Positions 26,515 to 35,344 are shown, counted from the stretch's first letter. The stretch is DNA of 60,557 bases from an uncultured Prevotellamassilia sp. (GCA_934255485.1 CAKQOG010000012.1:1-60557), one strand, 5' to 3'. Numbers and translations: made by a program. Notes: a model not told the origin generated them from the sequence alone.

Positions 26515-27339
26515 TTACTGCTGCTCTAAAGCGCCAGCGTATAATTTCTCTAAGAATATCGCCACACCATCTTCATCGTTTGATAGCGTAACATAGTCGG
26601 CAATGGCACGTAGCTCAGGTGCCGCATTTGCCATAGCCACACCCATGTTGGCATACTTAATCATCGACAAATCATTATAACCATCGCCAAAAGCTATCAA
26701 ATTGGTAGCATCAAACCCAAGGTGTTGCAACAAGCGCTCTAACGACTGCGCCTTGTCAATGCCTTTAGGCACAAGTTCTACAAAAAATGGTGCCGACCGA
26801 AAGACATCCATTTTGTAGTTCAACAAATCAGATAGTTCGGCCTCAGCTTTTATCATATCATCGGGATGTCCCGTGAGCAATAGTTTTGTGGGGTGTGCTT
26901 CGATAGCCGAAGGCAAGTGTTCAACCTGTCGGATAGCCATCTTATTGATGCGGCTTTCTTCTTTTACGTATTCGTCGTTGGGCATTTCTGTTACAATATG
27001 ATCGCCCACATAACCTAACAAAGCATAGTGATGACGCATGGCGTAATCGTAAATTAAGGGCACCATATCGTCGGGTAGATGCTTGGTATAAATTTCTTTT
27101 TTTGTAGCCCAATCCACAATTTTTCCACCATTATACGAGAGTATGTAACCACCATTTTTTTCGAGTTCAAGGCAGTGTGCTACAGGCTCAATACCATAGG
27201 TGGGGCGTCCCGATGCCAAAACAATAATGGCCCCCTCGTGCATGGCAAGCATGAGTGCTTTGCGAGTGCGCGGTGTAACCTCTTTGTTGTGATTAGTGAG
27301 TGTGCCATCAAGATCGAGGGCTATAACATATTGCTGCAT
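26515..27339 (-). CDS. Cof-type HAD-IIB family hydrolase (sugar-phosphate phosphatase type)
   Basis: This 274-residue cytoplasmic phosphatase belongs to the haloacid dehalogenase superfamily. Motif I is VIALDLDGTLTNHN (nucleophile and acid Asp), motif II is the ASGRP segment, motif III is the Lys in KGIDKAQSL, and motif IV is FGDGYNDLSMI. The C2-type cap between motifs II and III, and the length, match Cof/YidA-like enzymes that dephosphorylate sugar phosphates, FMN or PLP; the substrate is not evident. It lies 93 bp downstream of the methyltransferase gene on the same strand and converges on rpsO. Confidence 0.92.
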   Translation of the reverse strand: MQQYVIALDLDGTLTNHNKEVTPRTRKALMLAMHEGAIIVLASGRPTYGIEPVAHCLELEKNGGYILSYNGGKIVDWATKKEIYTKHLPDDMVPLIYDYAMRHHYALLGYVGDHIVTEMPNDEYVKEESRINKMAIRQVEHLPSAIEAHPTKLLLTGHPDDMIKAEAELSDLLNYKMDVFRSAPFFVELVPKGIDKAQSLERLLQHLGFDATNLIAFGDGYNDLSMIKYANMGVAMANAAPELRAIADYVTLSNDEDGVAIFLEKLYAGALEQQ

Positions 27340-27432
27340 ATATTATTTTTGTTGTTTCAAATTATTCTACTTTTATTAGCACATTTCAACCTATTAAATG
27401 TGCTCAAAATGTATTTTGCGAGTGGTTTGCAC

Positions 27433-27960
27433 CTACTTATTTACGCGCTCAACCTCCCACATCACAATGCCTGCCGTAACGCTCACGTTCATGCTGTGCT
27501 TGGTGCCATACTGCGGTATTTCGAGGGCTTGGTTGCAAGCATCAACCACCGCTTGCTGCACCCCCTTCACCTCATTGCCCATCACGAGTGCATAGCGTTT
27601 GCCAGGTTCGAACGAAAATGCGCCAAGCTTTAAACTGCCCTCAACTTGCTCAACAGCTAACACCATGTAACCCTCGCTTTTGAGCAGGTTTACTGCCTCG
27701 AGCGTATCGGCAAAGTATTGCCAACGTACAGAGTCTTCGGCACCAAGGGCCGTTTTGTGTATCTCGGGCGAGGGCGGCACGGCTGTAATGCCACACATAT
27801 ACACAGCCTCGAGCCTAAAGGCATCAGCCGTACGCAACACACTACCCACATTATGGAGCGAACGTATGTTGTCTAACACCATAATAAGCGGCAACTTATC
27901 GGCTTGTTTAAAAGTATCAATATCTATTCGGTTTAACTCTTCAACGGTTAGCTTTCGCAT
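27433..27960 (-). CDS. TrmH/SpoU family RNA 2'-O-methyltransferase
   Basis: This 175-residue SPOUT methyltransferase methylates the ribose 2'-OH of tRNA or rRNA using AdoMet. Motif 1 is VLDNIRSLHNVGSVLRTADA with the catalytic Arg and conserved Asn. Motif 2 is ALVMGNEVKGV. Motif 3 is IPQYGTKHSMNVSVTAGIVMWE, the knot. It lacks the N-terminal substrate-binding domain of the longer rRNA enzymes, so it is closer to small TrmL/TrmH-like proteins; exact target unknown. It is transcribed away from the AT-rich gap with DnaA-box-like sites. Confidence 0.9.
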   Translation of the reverse strand: MRKLTVEELNRIDIDTFKQADKLPLIMVLDNIRSLHNVGSVLRTADAFRLEAVYMCGITAVPPSPEIHKTALGAEDSVRWQYFADTLEAVNLLKSEGYMVLAVEQVEGSLKLGAFSFEPGKRYALVMGNEVKGVQQAVVDACNQALEIPQYGTKHSMNVSVTAGIVMWEVERVNK

Positions 27961-27989
27961 AAATATAAAATGTATTTATTAGCTTATAA

Positions 27990-28440
27990 AAAACGTGATG
28001 CAAAGGTAATAAAATAGCTGAAGACAGCCGTGGATAACCCTGTTAAAAAGCCGTTTATAAACGGTGTATAGCATTGTTTATATCTCAACACATACCATTA
28101 CAAAAGCCCCAAAATGGTTATCCACGAATAAACACCGTTATACAACCCAAACCAACAGATTGCTCCACCATTTTATGAGGGTATCAACACAAAAAAGTTA
28201 TACCTTAACTAATTATCCACACTCTGTTTATAACATAAAGCTTACACGCTAAGAGTTGCTAAAATACAAGCTATAAGTCCACATTTATGATGTTGATAAA
28301 ATAGTGAAAAAACACAACATTTATGGGGAAAACTTAATAGCCAAATAATAGCCGAAAAACTTACAAACACTTTCCACACACCATCATAATCAACATTACA
28401 TTCTTTAATTTTTATCTATAGATAGAATAAAAAAATAGAA
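27990..28440. other. Candidate replication origin region with DnaA-box-like sites
   Basis: The 684-bp gap between the methyltransferase gene (minus) and uvrA (plus) is AT-rich. It holds three good matches to the DnaA box TTATNCACA: CGTGGATAA at 28029-28037 (minus strand), TTATCCACG at 28118-28126 and TTATCCACA at 28213-28221. Weaker ones lie near 28275-28283 and 28370-28378. The sequence after 28380 is nearly all A and T. I see no gene here. dnaA or dnaN is not nearby, and gene direction does not flip at this point, so origin function is only a hypothesis. Confidence 0.4.
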
Positions 28441-28535
28441 TAATGAATATATAAAACGGTGAAGAACATAAGTGGAAAAGAAAAACAGTAGGGGATTTGT
28501 GGTATGCAAAAATGGGTAAACACAAAACAAATAAG

Positions 28536-28543
28536 TAAATTTG
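28536..28543 (+). promoter_or_regulatory. Candidate -7 element for uvrA
   Basis: TAAATTTG matches TAnnTTTG and lies 101 bp before the uvrA start. No TTG is present at the usual -33 distance. Confidence 0.4.
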
Positions 28544-28644
28544 CATCTATCGTAATAGTGGCTATGGCAAGGTATAACAAGATACAACGACATGTGCCAC
28601 ATATTAGTAAATAAATAAGTCTACAGAATAAGCAACGCAAATAT

Positions 28645-31548
28645 ATGGACAACGCTATAAAGGTGAAAGGTGCAAGGGTGAACAACCTTAAAAGCATCGA
28701 CCTTGAGATACCACTCAACAAACTCATTGTGGTGACAGGACTATCGGGTTCGGGCAAGTCGTCGCTTGCTTTCGACACACTATATGCCGAAGGCCAACGG
28801 CGATATGTTGAAAGTTTGTCTGCCTATGCCCGACAGTTTTTAGGACGTATGCATAAACCCGAGTGCGACTATATCAAGGGATTGCCACCAGCCATAGCCA
28901 TTGAACAAAAGGTTACGAGCCGTAATCCTCGCTCAACTGTGGGCACAAGCACCGAAATATATGAGTATATGCGTCTGCTTTATGCACGCATTGGTCACAC
29001 CTTTTCGCCCATAAGCGGAACCGAAGTAAAGCGCAACACAGTGCAAGATGTAGTGGACTGCGCACAAACCTACTCTGAGGGTACACGCTTCACTGTGCTT
29101 GCCCCTATGAGGATAAGAGGCGAAAGATCGCTCATCGAACAACTAAAGATAGATATGCAACAAGGCCTTTCGCGCATAGAGGTAGAGGGCGAGATGATGC
29201 GTATTGAGGATTTTTTAAAACAAGCAGAAAAGGGACTTTTATGCATTGATGATGGCGCACTACAACACCCCGAAGGAGCACACATTGTGAAAGCCGAAAG
29301 CATAAACTTACTTATCGACCGCATGGCTGTAAACAAAGACAAGGACACGGTGTCGCGTCTTTACGACTCTGCCGAAACAGCTTTTTTCGAGGGCGACGGC
29401 ACATGCATGTTGCGTTTCTACCCAGCCCAAATTTTGCACACGTTCTCTACACGTTTCGAGGCTGACGGCATAACCTTTCGTGAGCCCGACGACAATATGT
29501 TCTCTTTTAACTCTCCTATTGGTGCGTGTGAGCGTTGTGAAGGTTTTGGACGCATTATGGGCATAAGCGAGCACTTGGTGGTGCCCGACACCTCGCTCAG
29601 TGTAATGGACAATGCCGTGATGTGTTGGCGAGGCGACAAAATGAAAGAATGGAAATTAGAGTTTATTCGCCGATGCGAAAGGCATCATAATAACTTTCCT
29701 ATCTATACCCCTTATTATAAACTCACTCAGAAGGAGAAGGATATATTGTGGCATGGCGATAGTGTAGAACAGCAATTGCCCGACGAAGAGCAGGTTTCGA
29801 TAGATGCTTTCTTTCGTATGCTCGAAAGAGGACAATATAAAATTCAGTATCGTGTGATGTTGGCACGATATAGGGGTAAAACGGTGTGCCCCGTTTGTCA
29901 TGGTTCGCGCCTAAAACCCGATGCCGAATACGTAAAGGTGGGCGAACGCAGCATTACCGAGTTGGTGCAAATGCCTATCAAAGAACTTTTACCTTTCTTT
30001 GAAAACCTCAAGCTCACAGAGCATGATGCTGCTGTGAGCAAACGCTTGCTTATGGAGATTAAGAGCCGACTGCACTTTTTGCAAGAAGTTGGGCTTGACT
30101 ATCTCACACTCGACCGCTTGTCTAACTCGCTTTCGGGCGGTGAAAGCCAACGCATCAACTTGGCAACATCGCTCGGCTCGTCGCTTGTAGGTTCGCTCTA
30201 CATACTTGATGAGCCTAGCATTGGGCTACATCCGCGCGATACGGAGCGACTGATACATGTGCTAAAAGAGCTACGCGACTTGGGCAATACGGTGATTGTG
30301 GTTGAGCATGACGAAGAGATTATGCGTGCCGCCGACTATATTATTGATATCGGTCCAGAGGCAGGACGTTTGGGAGGAAATGTGGTGTATAGCGGTCCAT
30401 ATATGCCCGATGAAAAACTTTTACCACACACACCCGATGTGTATGTGACTGAGAAAGATGCTTTTGTTTCGCACACGCTCAACTATCTGTATGGACACGA
30501 AACCATTACTATTCCGCTTTCGCGCCGTGCATGGAATCGCTCTATCGATGTGTTTGGCGCAAGAGCCAACAACTTAAAGGGCATCGACGTAAAATTCCCA
30601 CTCAATGTGATGACTGTGGTGACGGGAGTGAGCGGTTCGGGCAAGTCTACACTTGTGCGCGACATCTTTTATCGTGCCATGAAACGAGCTAAAGACGAAG
30701 TGGCTGAGCGACCTGGTGAATACAAAGCCTTGGGGGGCGACGTGAAGGCGGTAGATGCGGTAGAGTTTGTAGACCAAAACCCCATAGGACGTTCATCGCG
30801 CTCTAACCCAGTGACCTATGTAAAGGCGTACGACGAAATACGCAAACTGATGGCAGCCCAACCGCTTGCTAAACAAATGGATATGACACCAGCCTATTTC
30901 TCGTTTAACGCCGAAGGAGGACGGTGTGAAGAGTGTAAAGGCGAGGGAACGGTTAAGGTAGAAATGCAGTTTATGGCAGACCTTGTGCTCGAATGTGAGG
31001 CTTGCCATGGTAAACGCTTTAAGAGCGACATCCTCGAAGTGAAATACGAGGAAAAGAGCATTTACGATATCTTAGAGATGACCGTAAACCAAGCTATTGA
31101 ATTTTTTGGAGCGCACAACCAAACTAAAATAACCAAGAAACTATTGCCTCTGCAAGAGGTGGGATTGGGGTATATTAAACTCGGACAATCAAGTTCTACA
31201 CTATCAGGAGGCGAGAACCAACGTGTGAAGTTGGCATACTATTTGGGACAAGAACGCACAGTGCCTACGCTCTTTATCTTTGACGAACCTACTACAGGTT
31301 TGCATTTTCACGACATTAACCGTTTGCTGCATGCCTTTAATGCATTGATAGAACGTGGACATAGCATTGTGATAATAGAGCATAATCTCGACGTGATAAA
31401 ATGTGCAGACTACGTAATTGATTTAGGACCTGAAGGCGGACGCGAAGGGGGATATGTGGTGGCTACGGGCACCCCCGAAGAGGTGGTTGCGCAAGATAAA
31501 GGCTACACAGCAAAATTCTTAAAGGGCGCATTGCAAGTGCATGCATAA
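28645..31548 (+). CDS. uvrA: UvrABC excision nuclease subunit A
   Basis: This 967-residue ATPase recognises damaged DNA with UvrB in nucleotide excision repair. There are two ABC modules. The first has Walker A GLSGSGKSSLAFDTL (about residue 32), zinc-binding Cys pairs CERCEGFG (about 299) and CPVCHGS, and signature LSGGESQRINLA (about 495). The second has Walker A GVSGSGKSTLVRDIF (about 660), a zinc finger CEECKGEG to CEACHGKRF, signature LSGGENQRVKLA (about 853), and FIFDEPTTGLHFHD. The length is slightly above the usual 940. It is monocistronic. Nothing is missing. Confidence 0.97.
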   Translation: MDNAIKVKGARVNNLKSIDLEIPLNKLIVVTGLSGSGKSSLAFDTLYAEGQRRYVESLSAYARQFLGRMHKPECDYIKGLPPAIAIEQKVTSRNPRSTVGTSTEIYEYMRLLYARIGHTFSPISGTEVKRNTVQDVVDCAQTYSEGTRFTVLAPMRIRGERSLIEQLKIDMQQGLSRIEVEGEMMRIEDFLKQAEKGLLCIDDGALQHPEGAHIVKAESINLLIDRMAVNKDKDTVSRLYDSAETAFFEGDGTCMLRFYPAQILHTFSTRFEADGITFREPDDNMFSFNSPIGACERCEGFGRIMGISEHLVVPDTSLSVMDNAVMCWRGDKMKEWKLEFIRRCERHHNNFPIYTPYYKLTQKEKDILWHGDSVEQQLPDEEQVSIDAFFRMLERGQYKIQYRVMLARYRGKTVCPVCHGSRLKPDAEYVKVGERSITELVQMPIKELLPFFENLKLTEHDAAVSKRLLMEIKSRLHFLQEVGLDYLTLDRLSNSLSGGESQRINLATSLGSSLVGSLYILDEPSIGLHPRDTERLIHVLKELRDLGNTVIVVEHDEEIMRAADYIIDIGPEAGRLGGNVVYSGPYMPDEKLLPHTPDVYVTEKDAFVSHTLNYLYGHETITIPLSRRAWNRSIDVFGARANNLKGIDVKFPLNVMTVVTGVSGSGKSTLVRDIFYRAMKRAKDEVAERPGEYKALGGDVKAVDAVEFVDQNPIGRSSRSNPVTYVKAYDEIRKLMAAQPLAKQMDMTPAYFSFNAEGGRCEECKGEGTVKVEMQFMADLVLECEACHGKRFKSDILEVKYEEKSIYDILEMTVNQAIEFFGAHNQTKITKKLLPLQEVGLGYIKLGQSSSTLSGGENQRVKLAYYLGQERTVPTLFIFDEPTTGLHFHDINRLLHAFNALIERGHSIVIIEHNLDVIKCADYVIDLGPEGGREGGYVVATGTPEEVVAQDKGYTAKFLKGALQVHA

Positions 31549-31937
31549 GATGACAAGCAGTTTGTGAAGTTGTACGTAACAATTACAAGACTTTGAAGTA
31601 TAGAAACAAAAAACCTGTACCTCAAAGCGATAAAAAGAGGTACAGGCGCACTTTTGTTGTATAGATTATTGACATTACCTCACGGCAAGGTCAAGCGTTT
31701 GTAACGTTCTTCAAAAGAAGATAATGAAGAACTCTAAAACGAGGTTAATGAATTGTTGAAAATTGCACCACTGTGCAGGTGAAAACGGAATTAACCTAAA
31801 ATCTAATACTATGAAAAACACGCTGCAAAAATATGTAAATGTTTGAATATGTGCAAGTTTTTGCCCATTTTTTAGACTTTACGATGGCTTTTATAGAAAG
31901 AATAACGATAGAAATAAGAAAATAATATATTGGCTAT
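31549..31937. other. Gap after uvrA, one hairpin
   Basis: No convincing gene is seen in these 389 bp. A hairpin at 31614-31646 pairs CCTGTACCTC with GAGGTACAGG and is followed by CGCACTTTTGTTG, a weak terminator. An 11-codon ATG frame at 31811 is too short to support. Confidence 0.6.
31614..31656 (+). terminator. Probable terminator of uvrA
   Basis: 10-bp stem CCTGTACCTC (31614-31623) and GAGGTACAGG (31637-31646) with a T-rich but interrupted tail. Confidence 0.6.
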
Positions 31938-32543
31938 ATGGTGGTGTGGGGAATAGGTAATATCAAACGCCTCTTAAGGTGGGTTGTGCGGTTTAGAAAG
32001 CGCAAGGGCTATGGTGTGCATTCGCCTTTTGCCTTTAATTTGATACAAGGCGTAATCTATGAAAATGGCATCTTTTATGCCTATAAGGACTTAGAGTATA
32101 CGTTTAGGCAAAACAAAAAGAAAGGCGTGAAACAATGGAGGCTTAAGGACTATAAACTGCTTTTTAGGTTAGCCAATTTTCAGCAAGCACGTGTGGGATG
32201 GACTATAGGCAGAAGGGACGACCAAATGCTTATAAAGGCATTAAGCAAAGGGTGTCAGCATACATCGTATGAGGTGAAAAGCAGCTGTTGCGACGCGAGT
32301 AAGGATAACGCAGACCTAATTATACTTGCAGAAGAGTGGAGCGATGATGTTCTTAACTACCTTAAACGTCTGAACATAGGAGGTATGCTAATAGTAAAAA
32401 ACGTGGGTGGTAAGCACAAAAAAGTTTGGCAATTGCTGCTACAACAACCACAAGCGCAGGTGTCATTCAATCTGTACGATTTTGGTATCATACTCTTTAA
32501 GCCCGAACTGCAAAGGCAACATTATGTGGTAAACTATCTGTGA
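31938..32543 (+). CDS. Methyltransferase-like protein of Bacteroidota (HSPF motif), probably degenerate
   Basis: This 201-residue protein starts with a basic segment (RWVVRFRKRKGYGVHSPFAF). The GVHSPF motif and the C-terminal NLYDFGIILFKPELQRQHYVVNYL resemble a Bacteroidota family usually annotated as class I AdoMet-dependent methyltransferase. The central DLIILAEEWS and LKRLNIGGMLIVKNV fit the later Rossmann strands. The Gly-rich AdoMet loop expected after strand 1 is not evident; VGWTIGRRDDQ stands in that area. It may be a shortened or non-catalytic member. The adenosyltransferase gene follows after 35 bp, so they may be co-transcribed. Confidence 0.65.
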   Translation: MVVWGIGNIKRLLRWVVRFRKRKGYGVHSPFAFNLIQGVIYENGIFYAYKDLEYTFRQNKKKGVKQWRLKDYKLLFRLANFQQARVGWTIGRRDDQMLIKALSKGCQHTSYEVKSSCCDASKDNADLIILAEEWSDDVLNYLKRLNIGGMLIVKNVGGKHKKVWQLLLQQPQAQVSFNLYDFGIILFKPELQRQHYVVNYL

Positions 32544-32578
32544 TATAACAGACTGATTGGTATAAAAAGAAAATAAAA

Positions 32579-33157
32579 ATGAGCATTTACACGCGTAAAG
32601 GAGATAAAGGTAAAACCCAATTGATAACGGGCGAAAGTGTGGATAAAGACGATGCCCGTGTGCAATGTTATGGGCTTTTAGATGAATTGTCGAGCTATAT
32701 AGGTTGGCTACTATCGTCGTTTGAACCCGATGCAGAGCTTGTGTTATCTAACGAAAAGGCGGCATTGCTCCATGCACAAGAGGTTATGCTAAACGCTCCA
32801 TTGGCTTTCTTGAAACCTACTTCAGCAGATAATGGTAAGGAGTGTTTGGCCAAACCATTATTGCCTACAGAGGCTGATGTTGATACTTTAGAAAAACTGA
32901 TAGATGGCATAAACAAAGAGGTGGGAGGACTATTTAAGGGCTTTGTTTTGCCTGGTGGACAGCCTTTGGCAGCACAAGGGCACATAGTGAGATGTGTGTG
33001 CAGACGCATCGAAAGACAATTGTATACGCTACTTAAAACAAACGATGAGGTGAAAAAGGCATTGAACAAAGCATACTTATTGCCTTATGTAAACCGCCTA
33101 TCCGACTTTTTGTATGCCTTAGCTATAAAGATTAACTATTGCGCCAAAAACAAATAA
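32579..33157 (+). CDS. PduO-type cob(I)alamin adenosyltransferase
   Basis: This 192-residue enzyme makes adenosylcobalamin from ATP and cob(I)alamin. The family motifs are present: the N-terminal YTRKGDKGKTQLI (ATP binding), ARVQCYGLLDELSSYIG, the basic motif GHIVRCVCRRIERQ, and LPYVNRLSDFLYALA. Length is normal. In this lineage the product serves methylmalonyl-CoA mutase and other B12 enzymes. No other cobalamin gene lies in the window. It follows the methyltransferase-like gene closely. Confidence 0.92.
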   Translation: MSIYTRKGDKGKTQLITGESVDKDDARVQCYGLLDELSSYIGWLLSSFEPDAELVLSNEKAALLHAQEVMLNAPLAFLKPTSADNGKECLAKPLLPTEADVDTLEKLIDGINKEVGGLFKGFVLPGGQPLAAQGHIVRCVCRRIERQLYTLLKTNDEVKKALNKAYLLPYVNRLSDFLYALAIKINYCAKNK

Positions 33158-33225
33158 GAAGTGAACCATAGTGGTTTTTTATGCGAATTTTATGTGCAGA
33201 ATAAAAAAAATAGGGTATAAATATA

Positions 33226-33253
33226 TTGTATTTAAATAAAAAGAGTATTTTTG
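33226..33253 (+). promoter_or_regulatory. Promoter of the DUF2795 gene
   Basis: TTG (33226-33228) and TATTTTTG (33246-33253) separated by 17 bp, slightly shorter than the usual 19-20. The element lies 60 bp before the start. Confidence 0.5.
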
Positions 33254-33313
33254 CGCACGTTTTGTAAAAGAGTGATACAAAACGTAACCTAAATCATAAA
33301 AAACTCATACACT

Positions 33314-33535
33314 ATGTATTGGACATTGGAATTGGCCTCGAAGCTCGAAGATGCACCTTGGCCTGCAACAAAAGAAGAACTAATTGACTATGCCATGCGT
33401 TCGGGAGCTCCAATGGAGGTGGTTGAAAACCTTCAAGAACTCGAAGACGAAGGCGAAATATACGAAACAATTGAAGACGTTTGGCCTGATTACCCAACGA
33501 AGGAGGATTTTCTCTTCAACGAGGACGAGTATTAA
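33314..33535 (+). CDS. DUF2795 family small acidic protein
   Basis: This 73-residue acidic protein begins MYWTLELASKLEDAPWPATK and carries LIDYAMRSGAPMEVVENLQEL, the core of the DUF2795 family. It ends EDFLFNEDEY. The family is widespread in Bacteroidota and its role is unknown. The gene has its own promoter and a strong terminator 42 bp after the stop. The last codons and the terminator are duplicated downstream, behind each of two ATPase genes (at 35125 and 36833). This marks its 3' end as a recombination or insertion site. Confidence 0.88.
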   Translation: MYWTLELASKLEDAPWPATKEELIDYAMRSGAPMEVVENLQELEDEGEIYETIEDVWPDYPTKEDFLFNEDEY

Positions 33536-33644
33536 TCGCTCAAATAGCTATCCAGCATAGCTCAAAACATTGAATATAAGCGGTATAGGAATTGCGCAAC
33601 AACATTCCTATACCGCTTTTTCCGTTCTTTTACCGTCAAATAAA
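33512..33644 (+). repeat. Direct repeat copy 1: 3' end of DUF2795 gene plus terminator
   Basis: These 133 bp cover the last seven codons (CTCTTCAACGAGGACGAG...), the stop and the terminator, and continue to CCGTCAAATAAA. Copy 2 at 35125-35258 differs by only a few substitutions and one indel. A short third copy lies at 36833-36854. Confidence 0.93.
33578..33622 (+). terminator. Terminator of the DUF2795 gene
   Basis: Perfect 15-bp stem AAGCGGTATAGGAAT (33578-33592) with ATTCCTATACCGCTT (33604-33618), followed by T residues. Confidence 0.9.
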
Positions 33645-33689
33645 AGAATATTTCAAACATTAAAAAGCAGTATATTGGACTCATTTTCA

Positions 33690-33734
33690 GATAAGAATCA
33701 TTATCTTCGCTTCTGAATTTTGTCACAAGTGACA
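33690..33734. promoter_or_regulatory. Two palindromic sites before the first ATPase gene
   Basis: AGATAA...TTATCT (33690-33707) contains AATCATTATC, which equals half of the classic Fur-box consensus. TGTCACAAGTGACA (33721-33734) is a perfect 6+6 palindrome 15 bp before the start codon, a good operator position. No -7 consensus is seen here. Function is inferred from symmetry and position only. Confidence 0.35.
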
Positions 33735-33748
33735 ATTCTTAGAATAAT

Positions 33749-35002
33749 ATGATAGTAAACAGAAGTAAATACATAGACCAATTAGTACGTTCAAAAGGGA
33801 ATGGATTGGTAAAAATAGTTACCGGACTACGCCGTTCTGGTAAGTCTTTCCTGCTAAAGAAACTCTTTCGCCAGCATTTGCTTGATGAGGGAGTTGCAGA
33901 AGACCATATCATAATCATTGATATGGAAAGTCGTAAGAACAAGAACTTTAAAGACCCAGACTTTTTGCTTGATTGGGTTGAAAAAGAAATGAAGGACGAC
34001 TCTACTTATTATATTATCATTGATGAAGTGCAGGAAGTCAATGACTTTGTTGAGGTTCTTTCAACATTATCGGTGACAGAAGGAACGGATGTATATGTCA
34101 CTGGCTCAAACTCTCGCTTTCTTTCGTCAGACGTGGTTACGGAGTTCCGTGGCAGAGGTGATGAAATTCATGTTTGGCCTTTGTCGTTTGCAGAGTTTAT
34201 GTCTGTTTATGAAAGTTCAAAGGAAGAAGGATGGGCTGAATATCTGATGTTTGGAGGTCTGCCACAACTTCTCACACAAGTTGGTGACGACAAAAAAGCT
34301 GACTTTTTGCGTCGTCTGTATCGCACTGTGTACCTTAGAGACATCTACGAGAGAAATCCGATAGAAATGAAAGCTGAATTTGAAGAACTCTCAAAGACAG
34401 TGGCATCAAGTATCGGTGCACCAGTTAATGCGCAGAATATAGCAAATACATTCAAGTCTGTCAGTAAGGTACAAGGTATCAGTGTTAAGACCATTTCCAT
34501 GTATTTGGGATATATGCAAGACTCATTCTTGATAGAGAAGTCTGAACGGTATGACATCAAAGGAAGAAAGTATGTTGGCGCTCTTTGCAAATACTATTAT
34601 CAAGACATAGGTTTACGCAATGCGATTCTTTCATTCCGCCAAAACGAGACAACGCATATTATGGAGAATGTCATTTACAATGAGATGCGTATGCGCGGCT
34701 GGCTTGTTGATGTTGGCAATATCTTTCATCGTTTTAGGAATGAGGCAGGCAAGCAGCAACGTGTAACACTTGAAGTCGATTTCGTTTGTAATAAGGGTAG
34801 TGAGCGTATCTATATTCAATCTGCCTACAAGATGCCAGATATGGAAAAGATGGAGCAAGAGAAACGTTCTCTGAAACTTGTAGATGATTCATTCCGAAAG
34901 ATAATAGTGGTGGGGGAACATACAAAAACATGGAGTGACGAAAAGGGAATACAAATAGTCAGCATTTATGATTTCCTTTTGAACCCATCATTTACAGAGT
35001 AG
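33749..35002 (+). CDS. AAA family ATPase with DUF4143 domain (first of two)
   Basis: This 417-residue protein has Walker A GLRRSGKSFLL near residue 28. Walker B is YYIIIDEVQEV near residue 90, and the sensor segment is VYVTGSNSRFLSSD. FRGRGDEIHVWPLSFAEFM is typical of the AAA_14 ATPase domain. A winged-helix-like middle part (NAQNIANTF...ISMYLGYMQDSFLIEK) leads to a C-terminal DUF4143 part with nuclease-like residues EVDFVCNKGSERIYIQ. Such ATPases are abundant orphans in Bacteroidota and their function is not established. The gene sits alone, between copies of the DUF2795 gene 3' end. Confidence 0.9.
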   Translation: MIVNRSKYIDQLVRSKGNGLVKIVTGLRRSGKSFLLKKLFRQHLLDEGVAEDHIIIIDMESRKNKNFKDPDFLLDWVEKEMKDDSTYYIIIDEVQEVNDFVEVLSTLSVTEGTDVYVTGSNSRFLSSDVVTEFRGRGDEIHVWPLSFAEFMSVYESSKEEGWAEYLMFGGLPQLLTQVGDDKKADFLRRLYRTVYLRDIYERNPIEMKAEFEELSKTVASSIGAPVNAQNIANTFKSVSKVQGISVKTISMYLGYMQDSFLIEKSERYDIKGRKYVGALCKYYYQDIGLRNAILSFRQNETTHIMENVIYNEMRMRGWLVDVGNIFHRFRNEAGKQQRVTLEVDFVCNKGSERIYIQSAYKMPDMEKMEQEKRSLKLVDDSFRKIIVVGEHTKTWSDEKGIQIVSIYDFLLNPSFTE

Positions 35003-35041
35003 TGTATAGCATTGTCTTTTTAGGCTGTAATAGGGTTGCAG

Positions 35042-35124
35042 TTTTGCCTTTTACGATCTTTCACTACGAAATAAAATAGGTTGACACAGCAATATAACCA
35101 CTTGAAACTCAGTAAGTATTGTCC
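35042..35124 (+). repeat. Segment C, copy 1 (after first ATPase gene)
   Basis: It begins TTTTGCCTTTTACGATCTTT and includes TTTCACTACGAAATAAAAT and CACTTGAAAC. It is homologous over its length to 36742-36832, with substitutions and one short indel, and in both cases it runs directly into the DUF2795 3'-end copy. Confidence 0.88.
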
Positions 35125-35258
35125 CTCTTCAACGAGGACGAATATTAATCGCTCAAAGCAGCTATCCAGTATAGCTCAAAACATTGAATATAAGCGGTAT
35201 AGGAATTGCGCAACAACATTCCTATACCGCTTTTTCCGTTCTTTTACCGCCAAATAAA
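35125..35258 (+). repeat. Direct repeat copy 2: DUF2795 gene 3' end plus terminator
   Basis: This 134-bp segment is nearly identical to 33512-33644, including the stop codon and the full terminator hairpin (35192-35206 with 35218-35232). It now lies behind the first ATPase gene, so that gene also gains a terminator. Confidence 0.93.
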
Positions 35259-35313
35259 CTGCTCAAATAAGTATATTTTGAAGAATTAAATGATCTATAA
35301 CTCTCAGAAAAGT

Positions 35314-35344
35314 TGTAATATTCCTCATTATATTGTATGTTTGC
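35314..35344 (+). promoter_or_regulatory. Promoter of the second ATPase gene
   Basis: TTG (35314-35316), a 20-bp spacer and TATGTTTG (35337-35344), 59 bp before the start at 35404. A good Bacteroidota consensus. Confidence 0.65.

Noticed and set aside
26397..26591. ORF of 64 residues after rpsO
   Set aside because: It runs through the rpsO terminator hairpin and into the antisense of the HAD gene; the composition is not protein-like.
27378..27404. Hairpin AGCACATTT/AAATGTGCT between two minus-strand genes
   Set aside because: There is no T run on the minus strand after the stem, so it does not fit a terminator for the upstream gene.
31811..31846. Short peptide MKNTLQKYVNV after uvrA
   Set aside because: Eleven codons, with no attenuator structure or amino-acid bias. 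A similar short frame after pdxB (47769) looks like chance in A-rich DNA.
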